Shown: positions 1-8,977, numbered from the stretch's first letter. The stretch: DNA of 64,000 bases from Aquimarina sp. BL5 (GCF_003443675.1 NZ_CP031963.1:1-64000); one strand, 5' to 3'. Notes: generated by a model from the sequence alone, not told the origin. A program made the numbers and translations.

Positions 1-1045
1 CGACCCCAATCATACCGTTATTTAAGCAGTTTATTCGTGATTCTGAAACGGGTAAACGGTTAAAAAAGAATGGAACTAGGATCACCAAAGGTACTATTGA
101 TAATTATAGCTATGTACTTCATAACTTGATTGAGTTTACTATCGCTACGGATTTTGAACTACGTATTAGTGATGCGAGCAAATTGACCAAGAGAGAACTA
201 GCCTCTGAAAAGAATTACTGGAAAAAGTTCTATCGCAAGTTCTCTGATTTTATGTACAAAAAAGGGTGCTATGATAATTATGTAGGTGCCAATATGAAAC
301 AGATACGTACCTTTTTTAATTACCTAAAAAACGAAAAAACACTATAATACCGGGGATTTTCATAAGCTGTTATATGTACGTAAAGAAGAAGTAGATATCT
401 TGGTATTGTCTCCAGAACAGTTAAAATTTCTGATTCATGATCAGGATTTCCAGAAAATATTAACTCCTCCAGAAAAACGTATTAAAGATATCTTTGTTTT
501 TGGGTGTACCACAGGTTTACGATTCTCCGATATATTTTTATTAACTAATAAGAATTTTGAACTACAAAATGGAGAATGGTATCTAAAGGTGAAAAGTAAA
601 AAAACAAAGTCATACAGTGCGGTAAAAACTTCCAAAATATGCAGTAGACATCTATCAGAAATATAAATCCCGAAGTAATAAGAATATATTATTCACACCG
701 ATTACTTTGTTTAATTTTAATAAAACCTTAAAAAGTATTGGCGAGAAAGCTAATTTTACAGCTCCTATAGAGCTTTCTAGAGAACGACAAGGCAAAGCCT
801 ATAACGCTTCTAAAAACGCTCATAAAAAGCCGGAACGTTTTTGTGATAAAATGAGTTCTCATATGATGAGAAGAACTGCCATTACCACCTTGTTGATTTT
901 AGGAATGCCGGAACATTTAGTACGGTCTATTAGCGGTCATAGCGCTAATAGTAATTCTTTTTACAGATATGTACATTTTGCACAGTCTTATGTGGATACA
1001 GAAATAGAAAAAATACATAATAAGCTGGAGGCTTATGGTGAGTAG
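1..1045 (+). pseudogene. Tyrosine recombinase/integrase, frameshifted and cut by the window edge
   Basis: Three reading-frame pieces together make one Bacteroidota-type phage integrase. The first runs open from base 3 to the stop at 345-347 and reads as the SAM-like core-binding domain. The second (from about 349) carries the box I arginine in TGLRFSDI. The third, ending at 1045, carries the HMMRR motif and the C-terminal GHSANSNSFYRYV with the nucleophile tyrosine. The first shift lies near 340-348. The second lies at the four-A run 634-637, where removing one A restores a smooth reading (KTSKYAVDIYQKYK) into the third piece. All catalytic boxes survive but no single frame joins them, so the gene is dead unless the indels are sequencing errors. 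It marks the edge of an old island. Confidence 0.85.
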
Positions 1046-1203
1046 CTTATGGCGAGTAGCTGGTTTCTGCACTGAACATTCTTACAACAACAAAAGCTAT
1101 TGTAAAAGTAGCTTTGTTATAAATTATAGTATCTTTTTTTATAAATGCACGGATTGAAAATCCGCGTATTCTATGATTAAAACAAGCTTTTTCAAATTAT
1201 TTT

Positions 1204-2192
1204 TTAAGCAAATTTCATTGTATCCACATATGGAGTTTGTCTATCAATTACTGCAAAAATGCGAGCTATTAACTTGTTTCTAATAATGTTAATTGTGCTC
1301 ATTTTATTTTTACCTATTTCAATTCTTCTTTCATAGTATTTTTTCATCTCTGGATTATGTTGAATTGCTACCATTGAACACATATGAATCAATACTTTTA
1401 TTTTTTTATTAGCGAGTTGTGAGACTTTATTACGTCCTTTTACACTTGTTCCTGATTGATAAGGGAAAGGAGCTACACCACAATATGATGCAAATTTTCG
1501 CCAGTTCTTAAATTTGGTAAAGTTTTCTGTAGCAATAATCATCGTTGTAGCCATTTGCATTCCAACACCTTTAATACTTAAAATTAACTTTAAACTTTGT
1601 TTCAATGCCTCTTGACTTTTATAACTTCCAAAATTTGATATTCAAGAGTCTTGATTTGTTTTGTTATGTAACGAATCATCTTTTCCTGGACTTCAAAAAT
1701 GATTTTAAAGTCTTTTGTTTTATATATGTTTTTTTGCTCACTTAGAGTACCCTTATAAGCGGCTCGTTGTTTTATTAGCTTAGCTTTAAGACTCATCAAT
1801 GATTTCAATTGAGTAATGGATTTTGAGTAGCTTTTTGTTGGAGTTATTTCATCTTTTAATCGATAACCGTATAAAGCAATTCTTTTAGAATCAATTACAT
1901 CGTCTTTGCCTCTTGTGATTCCCATTGAACGCTTTATATCTAAAGCAGGTGCAATGTGATAATGGCATTCTTTATCTGTTAAAAACTCGGTTATTAAATG
2001 CGAATACATACCTGTATGTTCATACACAAAAAGCACATCTTCGATTTCATTTTTGAACTTTTGACCCACAAATAAAAGTTCTGTAAACCCTTCTTGCTAT
2101 TACTAAATTGAGCATTTTTCTGATCTAAATGATTACATACATCAATGGTATTTTTACTAATATCAATACCAATTACATTTTTTAAAATTCAT
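1204..2192 (-). pseudogene. IS110-family transposase, multiply frameshifted
   Basis: On the minus strand, 1602-2069 encodes the N-terminal DEDD domain of IS110 transposases (VYEHTGMYSH, GKDDVIDSKRIALYGYR) and 1204-1605 encodes the Transposase_20 helix-hairpin domain (SIKGVGMQMATTMI, SYCGVAPFPYQSGTS). The first strand of the fold, NVIGIDISKNTIDV, is found upstream in a different frame, after an ATG at 2192-2190. Three one-base shifts are needed to read the whole protein: one A too many in the run at 2178-2183, a missing T near 2058-2066, and a missing A near 1617-1620. With these repaired the length is about 330 aa, normal for the family. The element is inactive as it stands. Confidence 0.85.
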
Positions 2193-2395
2193 AACTTTAA
2201 TTTTAAGATAATAATTGAGTTACTTTAACTAAGACCTTTAATAAGGACAAACTAAAATTCTATATGGTTCTAAGTAACTTGAAAAAAGGACGGAGACTAA
2301 TACGCGGACTGGATCTTATAAATCTAGCGATCGGGAAAGTTCACTCCGTTCTTTTTAAATTTAATCATAAAATTATCTTGATACGAATCTAAAGG
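2193..2395 (-). other. Non-coding segment upstream of the IS110 gene, possible bridge-RNA relic
   Basis: No gene is seen here. The segment lies 5' of the IS110 transposase start, where IS110 elements are known to carry the non-coding end that encodes a bridge RNA. It contains an imperfect inverted repeat (AAAAAGGACGGAG at 2283-2295 against CTCCGTTCTTTTT at 2344-2356, 12 of 13 positions matching) that would fold into a long hairpin with about 48 bases in the loop. It could equally be an ordinary terminator for the neighbouring gene. The element ends cannot be placed by eye because IS110 elements lack obvious inverted repeats. Confidence 0.3.
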
Positions 2396-3387
2396 CTATC
2401 GGGGTATTCTTGTTAGCAATGAATCTTTTTTGATATTATTTATAATTGAGTAAATCTTTCCTTTCTTAAAATTATAATCTCTATTCAAAATAACCTTATC
2501 AGGTATTGAATTAGTTGATTTAAAAATAACACTATCTTTATTAGATATATAATTAGAATATTGTGAAAAACCTATAGATAAATTTCGATCAAACCCTTCC
2601 CATAAACTCAAATTATCGTTAACTCTTTTTAATTTTGCTATAAAAAAAGTATCTATTTTTTCTCCAAAAGAATAATTTTGTAGTTAACTATTTTATTACC
2701 AAGTTTAATTATTTTTTTTAGTTTCAAAGAATCATCACGAAAAAAAATAGTTTTTTGAAAATTATTAAATTCTAATTCTTTTCCATCTGAAATAAATGAA
2801 GAATCTACAATTTCTTTAATTTGATAATAATCTTTTTTAATTGGTAGTTCAGCATAACTAATTTTATTCAATAAGCTTGAAGAGCTTTTAATAGGAGGTG
2901 AATAATAGTCTAAATCATTTAAAAATAAAAGATTTTCATTTATTAGTAGGGAATCAATAAAATCCGTATCAAACAAATTAATTCTAGTTTTTCTTAAACT
3001 TATCAGTTTTTCTTTATGATATATATTTGTAATTATTTTAAGTTCATTTTCATGTCTTTTTAAAGAAGTTTGACTAACCAAATTTTTATATTCTTCATCA
3101 TAAGAACTAATAACCCATAGGTTTCGTTTTGAAATATTTTCAATAGTTATATACTCTATCTTTTTCTTATAAGATAAATGCAAAGTATCTTTTTTTACAA
3201 ACTTAATAACATAAGGAGAACCGGAAATTAAATATTTATAAATCTTAAAAAATCGATTATTAGACTTCTTTGTGTTCTCAATATTCTGATAAGTTTGTTT
3301 TACTAAACTTTTCTTTTCATGAACTTTTTTATCACAACAGATGAATAGTGTTATGATGAAAAAAAAATAACAGATAAACTTTAACAT
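2396..3387 (-). pseudogene. Lipoprotein behind the RHS tip, candidate immunity protein, probably frameshifted
   Basis: The ATG at 3387 opens a 244-residue frame with a short hydrophobic signal and a lipobox-like FICC near residue 18, so the product should be a lipid-anchored envelope protein rich in Lys, Ile, Ser and Asn. It starts 11 bases after the restored stop of the RHS tip (3399), the position of cognate immunity genes in polymorphic toxin loci. The frame stops at 2653, but one extra base in the A run at 2666-2669 (plus strand) would join it to the open frame 2396-2652, giving about 330 residues. I do not recognise the family. The immunity role is inferred from position and predicted location. 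The frameshift is likely but unproven. Confidence 0.5.
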
Positions 3388-3398
3388 TCTTTTTTTGA

Positions 3399-4534
3399 TT
3401 AATTGTTTGGTTTCCAGAATATTGACTTACCACCTGTAACCGTAGCTTCATAAGTAATATTCCCTTTATTCGGTCCTCGAACAGCAGGAAATCTATACTC
3501 TGATCTCTCAAGAGTTGGTGTAATGAGTGTATTTAAATCACTTGTTAACGATGGTGGATTTATATCAATAAAATTCCAATAAACGTCATTTTCAAATACA
3601 GGGTGTGGTAATTCTAAATTAAACAGTCCATAACCACTATAATTAATATCATTTCCATAAGTTGAAATTATACTGTCTTTGAAATCATTATAAATATCAA
3701 CTGGAATTGAAATTCCGTTGTCCTCAATTTCGCGTGAGCATTAGATCCTCCAACCGTAAATGGAGATTGATCATTCCCCCAAGCTAAAAGATCAACTCCA
3801 TCCCAAAATTCAGCCCCATTGGTTGGATCTATATCACTAGTCAAAACATCAATTAACCCAGCTCTGGCGTTATTACTTCTTGAATTATTAGTATCTGCTA
3901 AATTAGTTTTTTCCGAATTAGGTACTGAGGAATATGAAGTCGCTAATAAATCTCTCATTGTACTATCTATAGCATCGGCTCTATTGTTTGCTGTATGTGC
4001 AATAAATAAGCTTTCATTAGCATTTCCAGAACTCTCATGTCTAATAATACTTGCTACGTAAGTAAAATCATTATGATTTAACCCTACATCTTCAGAACCA
4101 TTAATTAATGCATTTCTTGCAACATTCGGTAGTCTATTACCAGATGTTAATTCAACAAGATGTGTAGCCATATCAAAAGTAATATCATCATCATTTACTA
4201 CTCTAACATTTTGACTATCACCAACTAAACCTATAAACCTACCATCTGCTGCGTAATAATATTCCAACCCTTCTAATTCGACACCATCAATAACTCTATT
4301 TTCACTAAAAGCATATGGACTATTATGGGGATACTGTGTAGATAATGGATCTAAGCTTAAGAATTTCCCTAATCTCGGATCGTGCATTCTAAACTTAAAG
4401 TTTGCACTATTCCCATCTCCTTTGATTTCGTTATCGAGTTCCTGTCCTTGGAACCCATAACGGTATTCAGATGAGTTTCCGTGTCGATTCGGTAATAGCA
4501 TCCCAAACGGATAGTAATCTATATTTAAGGTATG
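3399..4534 (-). pseudogene. RHS-repeat C-terminal tip with putative cell-wall-hydrolase-like toxin domain, truncated and frameshifted
   Basis: The frame opens at 4534 with YYPFGM and continues through the RHS-associated core signature (YRYGFQGQELDNEIKGDG, FRMHDPRLGKFLSLDPLS, YAFSENRVIDGVELEG), so it is the detached end of a much larger RHS/YD-repeat protein. After the core comes a variable tip containing IIRHESSGNANES followed by AHTANNRA, a pattern resembling SleB/CwlJ-type peptidoglycan hydrolases, and GAEFWDGVDLLAWG. The uninterrupted frame stops at 3668, but one missing base at 3728-3730 hides a further stretch (NGISIPVDIYNDF to SIFWKPNN) ending at 3399. The hydrolase reading is inference. 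There is no start signal, so the fragment is probably silent. Confidence 0.75.
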
Positions 4535-4695
4535 TCAGTATTTATGAGAACTTACACTAATTTTATTATGATAAAAATAACTGTTTAATACCAAAAACAA
4601 CAAAATTTTGGTCACTTTTTTCGATGTTTTTTAGGGTGTTAGAAAAAGTTTTTATTAGTATCTAATATAGATAATAAAAACAAATCGTATAAAGT

Positions 4696-4768
4696 TCTCC
4701 CTCTCCTTGGGGAGAGCCTGCTTCGCAGTCAGGCAGGGGTTAGGGTGAGGGGTTAGGGTGAGGGGTTA
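4696..4768. repeat. Palindromic plus G-rich tandem repeat (REP-like)
   Basis: CTCTCC and GGAGAG form one small stem (4701-4716) and GCCTGC...CAGGC a second. These are followed by repeats of GGTTAGGGTGAGG. The arrangement resembles dispersed intergenic repeats common in Bacteroidota genomes. No function can be read from it. Confidence 0.5.
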
Positions 4769-5446
4769 GAAGTTAATATGTTAAGAATACAAATCGATGC
4801 TGTATATTTTATCACGGCATTCTCTTTAACTTTTTTATAACAAAAAAGATCATAAAACACCCAAAACTCACTACCATAAGTGGGGAGGGGGGTACTTATA
4901 TAAGTGGGTAAATTCATACTTAAGGATCACTTGGGGTACTAATGATAGTGGGTGCACGTATCTAAAAGCTTAGCAAGGGGTAGCGCAAATATAGGATAGA
5001 GGTACTTAAAACAGAAGCATGACTATGTGTAAACAGAAGCACCACTTGTATCAGAGCTAAGTGTCACTTGTGTTTGACACAGGACCAGCCTATATCAGAA
5101 CTACGGACTGGGTACTGAAGAAATAGGAGTCTGGTACTTCGTAAGTACCCCTTTTGAACACAATGATGTTAATTTTTTAACATTCATAAAGGGCTGTTTT
5201 ATTATTTTCTAATTCCTTTATTTAAGAAGATATAGCCTATCGAATAGATAGTTTTTATATTCTTGATTTAAAAATTAGGTTCTTGATACTGGCATTCAGC
5301 TATATATGAATCAAGCTAAAAAATAAAAGAAAGAAATTTCAAAAAAGACAGTAACAAAACGCCTCCTAATGACACTTACTTATAGTAAGAGCACAATTCA
5401 ATAAATAAAGGTAGGCATTTAATTGAATAGCAATTACAAAAATCAA

Positions 5447-5484
5447 TGGCTACGGTTATATGTGGGGTATGTGTGCCGTAGCCA
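5447..5484. repeat. Perfect 9-bp inverted repeat with a 20-base loop
   Basis: TGGCTACGG (5447-5455) and CCGTAGCCA (5476-5484) are exact reverse complements around a G/T-rich loop. It is not followed by a T run, so it does not look like a terminator. It could be a recombination or protein-binding site left by the adjacent island. Confidence 0.45.
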
Positions 5485-5701
5485 GATTTTGATCGTAAGG
5501 TCTTATATAGATGGTTAAAATTGTGAATAACTATGCGTGCATTGTTAATAAGTTACGGTTAAACCGCTTTTTTATTAAATTTTGTGTACATTTATCCGGC
5601 TTAACAATTGATCCTTATATGATTTTATCCAGAAATAAAAATCATAATGTACTAAAAACAATCACAAATCGTCATTACTTTAAATCTCACGACCCCCTCC
5701 A

Positions 5702-6154
5702 ATGAACAATTACAAACTTACGATCATCGGATTATCCTTATCCGTATTCGTGTATTTTTCAGCTATCTTTTTAGAACTAGACCTTTTTGAGTATTTATTG
5801 GTGTTTTTAGCCAGTATAGAGCAGTTCCAATTTGATGAATTTATTATTCCCTTCTTAATATTTTCCGTTTTCTTGGTATTTGATATGCGCAGACGCTTTA
5901 AAAAAGTCAAATTAGAAAATGCAAAATTGAAGATTTATAAAGCGATGCTATCTTCTAGTCATCATATTCTAAATAATTTTATCTATCAAATGGATATCTT
6001 TAAGATCACTGCAGAAGATACGCCTGGTTTTGATGCTAAGATATTAGCATTTTATGAAGATATCATAAGTAATACCTCGCATCAGATTTATTCGCTTAGC
6101 AATCTTTCTAGTATAGATGAATATTCTATACGCACCTCGGTAATGACTGGTTAA
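5702..6154 (+). CDS. Two-TM membrane protein with a histidine-kinase-like helix
   Basis: This 150-residue protein has two hydrophobic segments (about residues 6-28 and 36-60) with a short loop, then a basic stop-transfer patch (DMRRRFKKVK). A cytoplasmic helical part follows with SSSHHILNNFIYQM near residues 94-107, which looks like the dimerisation/phosphoacceptor helix of a histidine kinase, but no ATPase domain follows. It may be a decayed or partner sensor, or an unrelated coiled-coil membrane protein. I do not recognise a named family. It sits at the border between the gene-free island and the conserved chromosome. Confidence 0.55.
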   Translation: MNNYKLTIIGLSLSVFVYFSAIFLELDLFEYLLVFLASIEQFQFDEFIIPFLIFSVFLVFDMRRRFKKVKLENAKLKIYKAMLSSSHHILNNFIYQMDIFKITAEDTPGFDAKILAFYEDIISNTSHQIYSLSNLSSIDEYSIRTSVMTG

Positions 6155-6314
6155 GTTTTTATTAATTTGTTTTTTACTTTAGTTTCTATAAAGAAATAGT
6201 ACAAACTTTATTTAAGGTTTTAGATAGTATCTGCCGAAGCTTCATAGTTAAGAAGATTAGATAAAAAATGTAAGTCCTTACTTTTTTTATCGACTCTAGG
6301 GTAAAATTATAACT

Positions 6315-6449
6315 ATGGATATTATTGAGTACCTAATGGGTAGGGGAGGATTCGCGATACTAGCTCTTTTTGTAGTAGTGATTGTGTTATATAATAAAAT
6401 AAAGGCCAGACGAGCGTTTAGAGTTTCTTCTAAAAAGAAAAATAGATAA
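6315..6449 (+). CDS. Small single-TM protein of 44 aa
   Basis: ATG at 6315 to TAA at 6447-6449 encodes a peptide with a short acidic N-terminus (MDIIEYLMGRGG), one hydrophobic helix (FAILALFVVVIVLY) and a highly basic tail (KIKARRAFRVSSKKKNR). The pattern of helix plus positive tail is that of a real small inner-membrane protein with the tail inside. It is followed at once by a bidirectional terminator shared with the convergent peptide gene. Function unknown. Confidence 0.5.
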   Translation: MDIIEYLMGRGGFAILALFVVVIVLYNKIKARRAFRVSSKKKNR

Positions 6450-6454
6450 AAGAT

Positions 6455-6485
6455 AGGAGTCATACAATTGCATAACTCCTTTTTC
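6455..6485. terminator. Bidirectional terminator between convergent small genes
   Basis: AGGAGT (6455-6460) pairs with ACTCCT (6475-6480). A T run follows on the plus strand and an A run precedes it, so it can stop transcription of the small TM gene and of the minus-strand leader peptide gene. Confidence 0.6.
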
Positions 6486-6497
6486 TCTATAATTACA

Positions 6498-6692
6498 TTA
6501 ATTAAATAAACACACCTTAAATCCGGAAAAAGGAGTGTATCTGCATGAGACATCTCCAGGTCCTAGGAACGGAGACATATTCCAGCAATCTGAATTTGTA
6601 TTACATCGTCTTCCACCGATGTTTCCTCCGTTAATTTCTTTTTGTTGTTCTTTGTTAAGAGAAGTCCCTAAGTTTTTGATTTTGTCAATCAT
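6498..6692 (-). CDS. Double-glycine leader peptide, bacteriocin/RiPP-like precursor
   Basis: The 64-residue product starts with a typical Bacteroidota natural-product leader: MIDKIKNLGTSLNKEQQKEI followed by NGG, the double-glycine cleavage motif at about residues 22-23. The predicted core is about 41 residues and contains four cysteines (near residues 30, 36, 50 and 61), plus Gly and Pro turns, suggesting two disulphides or another cross-link. Peptides of this type are exported and trimmed by C39-peptidase ABC transporters. No such transporter or modification enzyme is in the window, so any partner would be encoded elsewhere. The antibacterial role is only by analogy. Confidence 0.65.
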   Translation of the reverse strand: MIDKIKNLGTSLNKEQQKEINGGNIGGRRCNTNSDCWNMSPFLGPGDVSCRYTPFSGFKVCLFN

Positions 6693-6835
6693 AATGTGAA
6701 AAATTTATAAGTTATATAACTCTAATATAAATTCTTCAAAACAATGAAACTTGATCTTGTGGAAGTTCTACAGAAAAATGTGGATGAATGTATGTGTTTA
6801 GAAAAAAAAATTTAATAATATTTTTAGGATAGTTA

Positions 6836-7381
6836 CTAAAGCTTGCTTTTTTCAAAAAAACTAAAAACAGAACCCCCATATTTGCGACCATTACTAAAGT
6901 TAGTAACACTATCCAATTTGGTGTGTTTAGAATGTTCTATAATCAAAATACCATCTTCATTAAGTAAATCGTTCTTAAAAACTAATTCAGCAATTTTCGA
7001 AAACTGTTCATCTGTAAAGTCATATGGTGGATCGGCAAAAATAATATCTGATTTTCGTTTTACTTTTTCCAGATAATGGTATACATCACTTTTTATGGTA
7101 TCGATATCGAAATCAAGTTCTTTGGCTATACTTTTTATATAGCCTACACAGGCATAGTGCGTATCTACAGCCGTAATATGTTCTGCGCCACGTGAAGCAA
7201 ATTCATAGCTAATATTGCCTGTTCCCGCAAAAAGATCAAGTAGCGTAACCTGAGAAAATACATAATGATGGTTAAGGATATTAAACAATCCTTCTTTTGC
7301 CATATCGGTTGTGGGTCGTACGGGTAATTTTTTGGGAGCCTGTAATCTTTTTCCTTTATATTTTCCAGAGATAATTCGCAT
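6836..7381 (-). CDS. rsmD: 16S rRNA (guanine966-N2)-methyltransferase RsmD
   Basis: The 181-residue protein begins with MRIISGKYKGKRL, typical of RsmD. It has the SAM-binding loop LDLFAGTG (residues 48-55) and the base-methylating motif DPPY (117-120). RsmD methylates the N2 of G966 of 16S rRNA in the assembled small subunit, using S-adenosylmethionine. Length and motifs match the family. It lies two bases downstream of the DUF3822 gene and is probably co-transcribed with it, an arrangement common in flavobacteria. Confidence 0.93.
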   Translation of the reverse strand: MRIISGKYKGKRLQAPKKLPVRPTTDMAKEGLFNILNHHYVFSQVTLLDLFAGTGNISYEFASRGAEHITAVDTHYACVGYIKSIAKELDFDIDTIKSDVYHYLEKVKRKSDIIFADPPYDFTDEQFSKIAELVFKNDLLNEDGILIIEHSKHTKLDSVTNFSNGRKYGGSVFSFFEKSKL

Positions 7382-7382
7382 G

Positions 7383-8213
7383 CTAAAAATGATTTAATAA
7401 AACAAAATGTTGGTGATCATCAATAGGAGGTAAAGCTTCAGAGAATTTGGTGTTGTTGTTTCTATTCCCAAAATCCACATGACGTATGTACTTATGTGCA
7501 ATGGTATAACAAGAGCTGTTTTTCGAAATGTTACCTAAGAAAACTAATTTAAACTCTTCTGGATTCAGTCTTAATTGTTCAGCAGCAAACATTACATAAT
7601 ATAAAAAATCTTCACTGGTTTCATAAATATATGAATTACTCAATAGTAGTTTTCCTTTATTAGTAACTACGAGATCAAATGTTTTAGAATTCATATGTGC
7701 AAAAACTCTCGTAGTTTCGCTATTTTTCTCTTTTGATAAAACACTATCTATGAGTATTGTCGAAGCGTGTTTATAGGTGAATGATCCAAAAGTTTCGAAA
7801 AAGAAATTATTAATATTGGTGTATGGGATATAAACGGTAACTATTTCGTGTTGATCCAATTCATCATACGCTATAAAATCATTTTCTAATACTTTGATGC
7901 TGTGTTTTAAATAATCTTTTAGAGATTCAGAATTAAACAAAGCTTTAGGAACACACGTATACAGATCGTTTTGATAAATAACTTCTACGACATCAAAGTT
8001 GTGTCTTAGGTCTGTATTGTGATCAAAATTGTATTTTATCTTTTCTAATACTTGCTCTGGAGATAAATGTATACCAAAATCATCTTGCTCTATAGTAATT
8101 ATCTCATTATCAGAATTTACTGTACAAAAAGAAAGTCCATTCAGGCTTACCTGAATGGACAATGTATATTTTGTATCACCAAAAGTATTACTCTTGTGTT
8201 TCGTTTGAGTCAT
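7383..8213 (-). CDS. DUF3822 family protein
   Basis: The 276-residue product has the layout of DUF3822 (YTLSIQVSLNGLSFCTV near the start, then two ASKHA-like halves around FAHMNSKTFDLVV). The fold resembles the actin/Hsp70 ATPase group, but I see no clear phosphate loops. Members are Bacteroidota-specific and usually lie next to rsmD, as here. The start overlaps the end of the upstream gene by 26 bases, implying translational coupling. The biochemical role is unknown. Confidence 0.75.
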   Translation of the reverse strand: MTQTKHKSNTFGDTKYTLSIQVSLNGLSFCTVNSDNEIITIEQDDFGIHLSPEQVLEKIKYNFDHNTDLRHNFDVVEVIYQNDLYTCVPKALFNSESLKDYLKHSIKVLENDFIAYDELDQHEIVTVYIPYTNINNFFFETFGSFTYKHASTILIDSVLSKEKNSETTRVFAHMNSKTFDLVVTNKGKLLLSNSYIYETSEDFLYYVMFAAEQLRLNPEEFKLVFLGNISKNSSCYTIAHKYIRHVDFGNRNNNTKFSEALPPIDDHQHFVLLNHF

Positions 8214-8841
8214 AAGTTTTTGGCCAATTACCTGTAGTGTTTACTTCCTGCATGGAACCAACTGATAAGAATGGTCCATCTACACCTTCTACAGATTTTA
8301 CTTGTTTTTCTTGATATAATAAATCTTTATCTAGATCGTGCAATAGAATATCTTTAGAAACTTTAGCCTCAAAAACGCTAATTCTAATTCCGTTTTTATC
8401 AATAAAACCGGCATCAAGGTCATACTTAGCGTCTTTACCTTCTACAGGTACATTCATCATAGTTTTGTAACGATCACTTCCTCCAAATAAAGAATCCTTT
8501 ATGGCCGCATAACCAAGTGTGTCTACTACAACAGTATCTCTTGGTTCGTCTATTTGTAAGATTTTATTGAATCTGATAAAACTAGAATCTCTACGTTGAG
8601 TAAGAGTAAATTTAGCAGTATCTATAAAAGCAATTAACTTGGCAGGATCTTTTTCGAATCTACCAACTACCGTATTATGGGCTAGTTCTGCTTGTCGAAT
8701 ATCTCTTAAATTTTCGATAGCTTTTGCATAACGCACTTTTTTAATTTTGTTGAATCGTACAGGACCCATTACAGAATTGTATACCATGTAACCCAAGGCT
8801 GCGATAACTACCCATAGAACTAATTGAAGAACAATTTTCAT
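8188..8841 (-). CDS. Membrane-anchored protein of unknown function
   Basis: The 217 residues start with one transmembrane helix (VLQLVLWVVIAALGYMVY), followed by a long soluble region with a helical segment (residues about 30-60, KAIENLRDIRQAELAHN) and a beta-rich part. The helix is not followed by a signal-peptidase site, so the protein should be anchored in the inner membrane facing the periplasm. The arrangement weakly recalls type II secretion pseudopilin-like proteins but lacks their prepilin motif. It heads an operon with DUF3822 and rsmD. Confidence 0.7.
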   Translation of the reverse strand: MKIVLQLVLWVVIAALGYMVYNSVMGPVRFNKIKKVRYAKAIENLRDIRQAELAHNTVVGRFEKDPAKLIAFIDTAKFTLTQRRDSSFIRFNKILQIDEPRDTVVVDTLGYAAIKDSLFGGSDRYKTMMNVPVEGKDAKYDLDAGFIDKNGIRISVFEAKVSKDILLHDLDKDLLYQEKQVKSVEGVDGPFLSVGSMQEVNTTGNWPKTYDSNETQE

Positions 8842-8928
8842 TTTATAATTTAGCTTTTAGACATTAGTGTATACGCAAATCTACAATTTTTTTTCAATCG
8901 TAAAAGTTTATAGCCAAAAAATCATTAC

Positions 8929-8936
8929 TATCTTTG
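8929..8936 (+). promoter_or_regulatory. Bacteroidota -7 box for the RecD-like helicase gene
   Basis: TATCTTTG matches the TAnnTTTG consensus. It lies 41 bases before the ATG at 8978 and inside the longer open frame that begins at 8867, which argues that the true start is 8978. Confidence 0.5.
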
Positions 8937-8977
8937 ATTTATTAACAGAATATAAATTTAAGGATTATGGATATTTC

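Larger units (their letters stand above)
4535..5701. other. Gene-free, repeat-bearing stretch of about 1.1 kb
   Basis: I see no convincing gene on either strand. The stretch holds a G-rich tandem repeat near 4736-4768, palindromes at 5133-5149 (GGTACTT/AAGTACC) and 5447-5484, and a short direct repeat AAACAGAAGCA (near 5009 and 5031). A 64-codon frame at 5511-5705 has no typical features and is discounted. The stretch probably belongs to the decayed island that begins at the left edge. Confidence 0.6.

Noticed and set aside
4736..4768. Telomere-like GGTTAGGGTGAGG repeats
   Set aside because: Only about two units; a dispersed intergenic repeat in Bacteroidota, not a telomere or minisatellite.
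5511..5705. 64-codon open frame before the two-TM protein gene
   Set aside because: It has an ordinary random composition, no domain or signal, and overlaps the next start only by chance; no promoter is evident.
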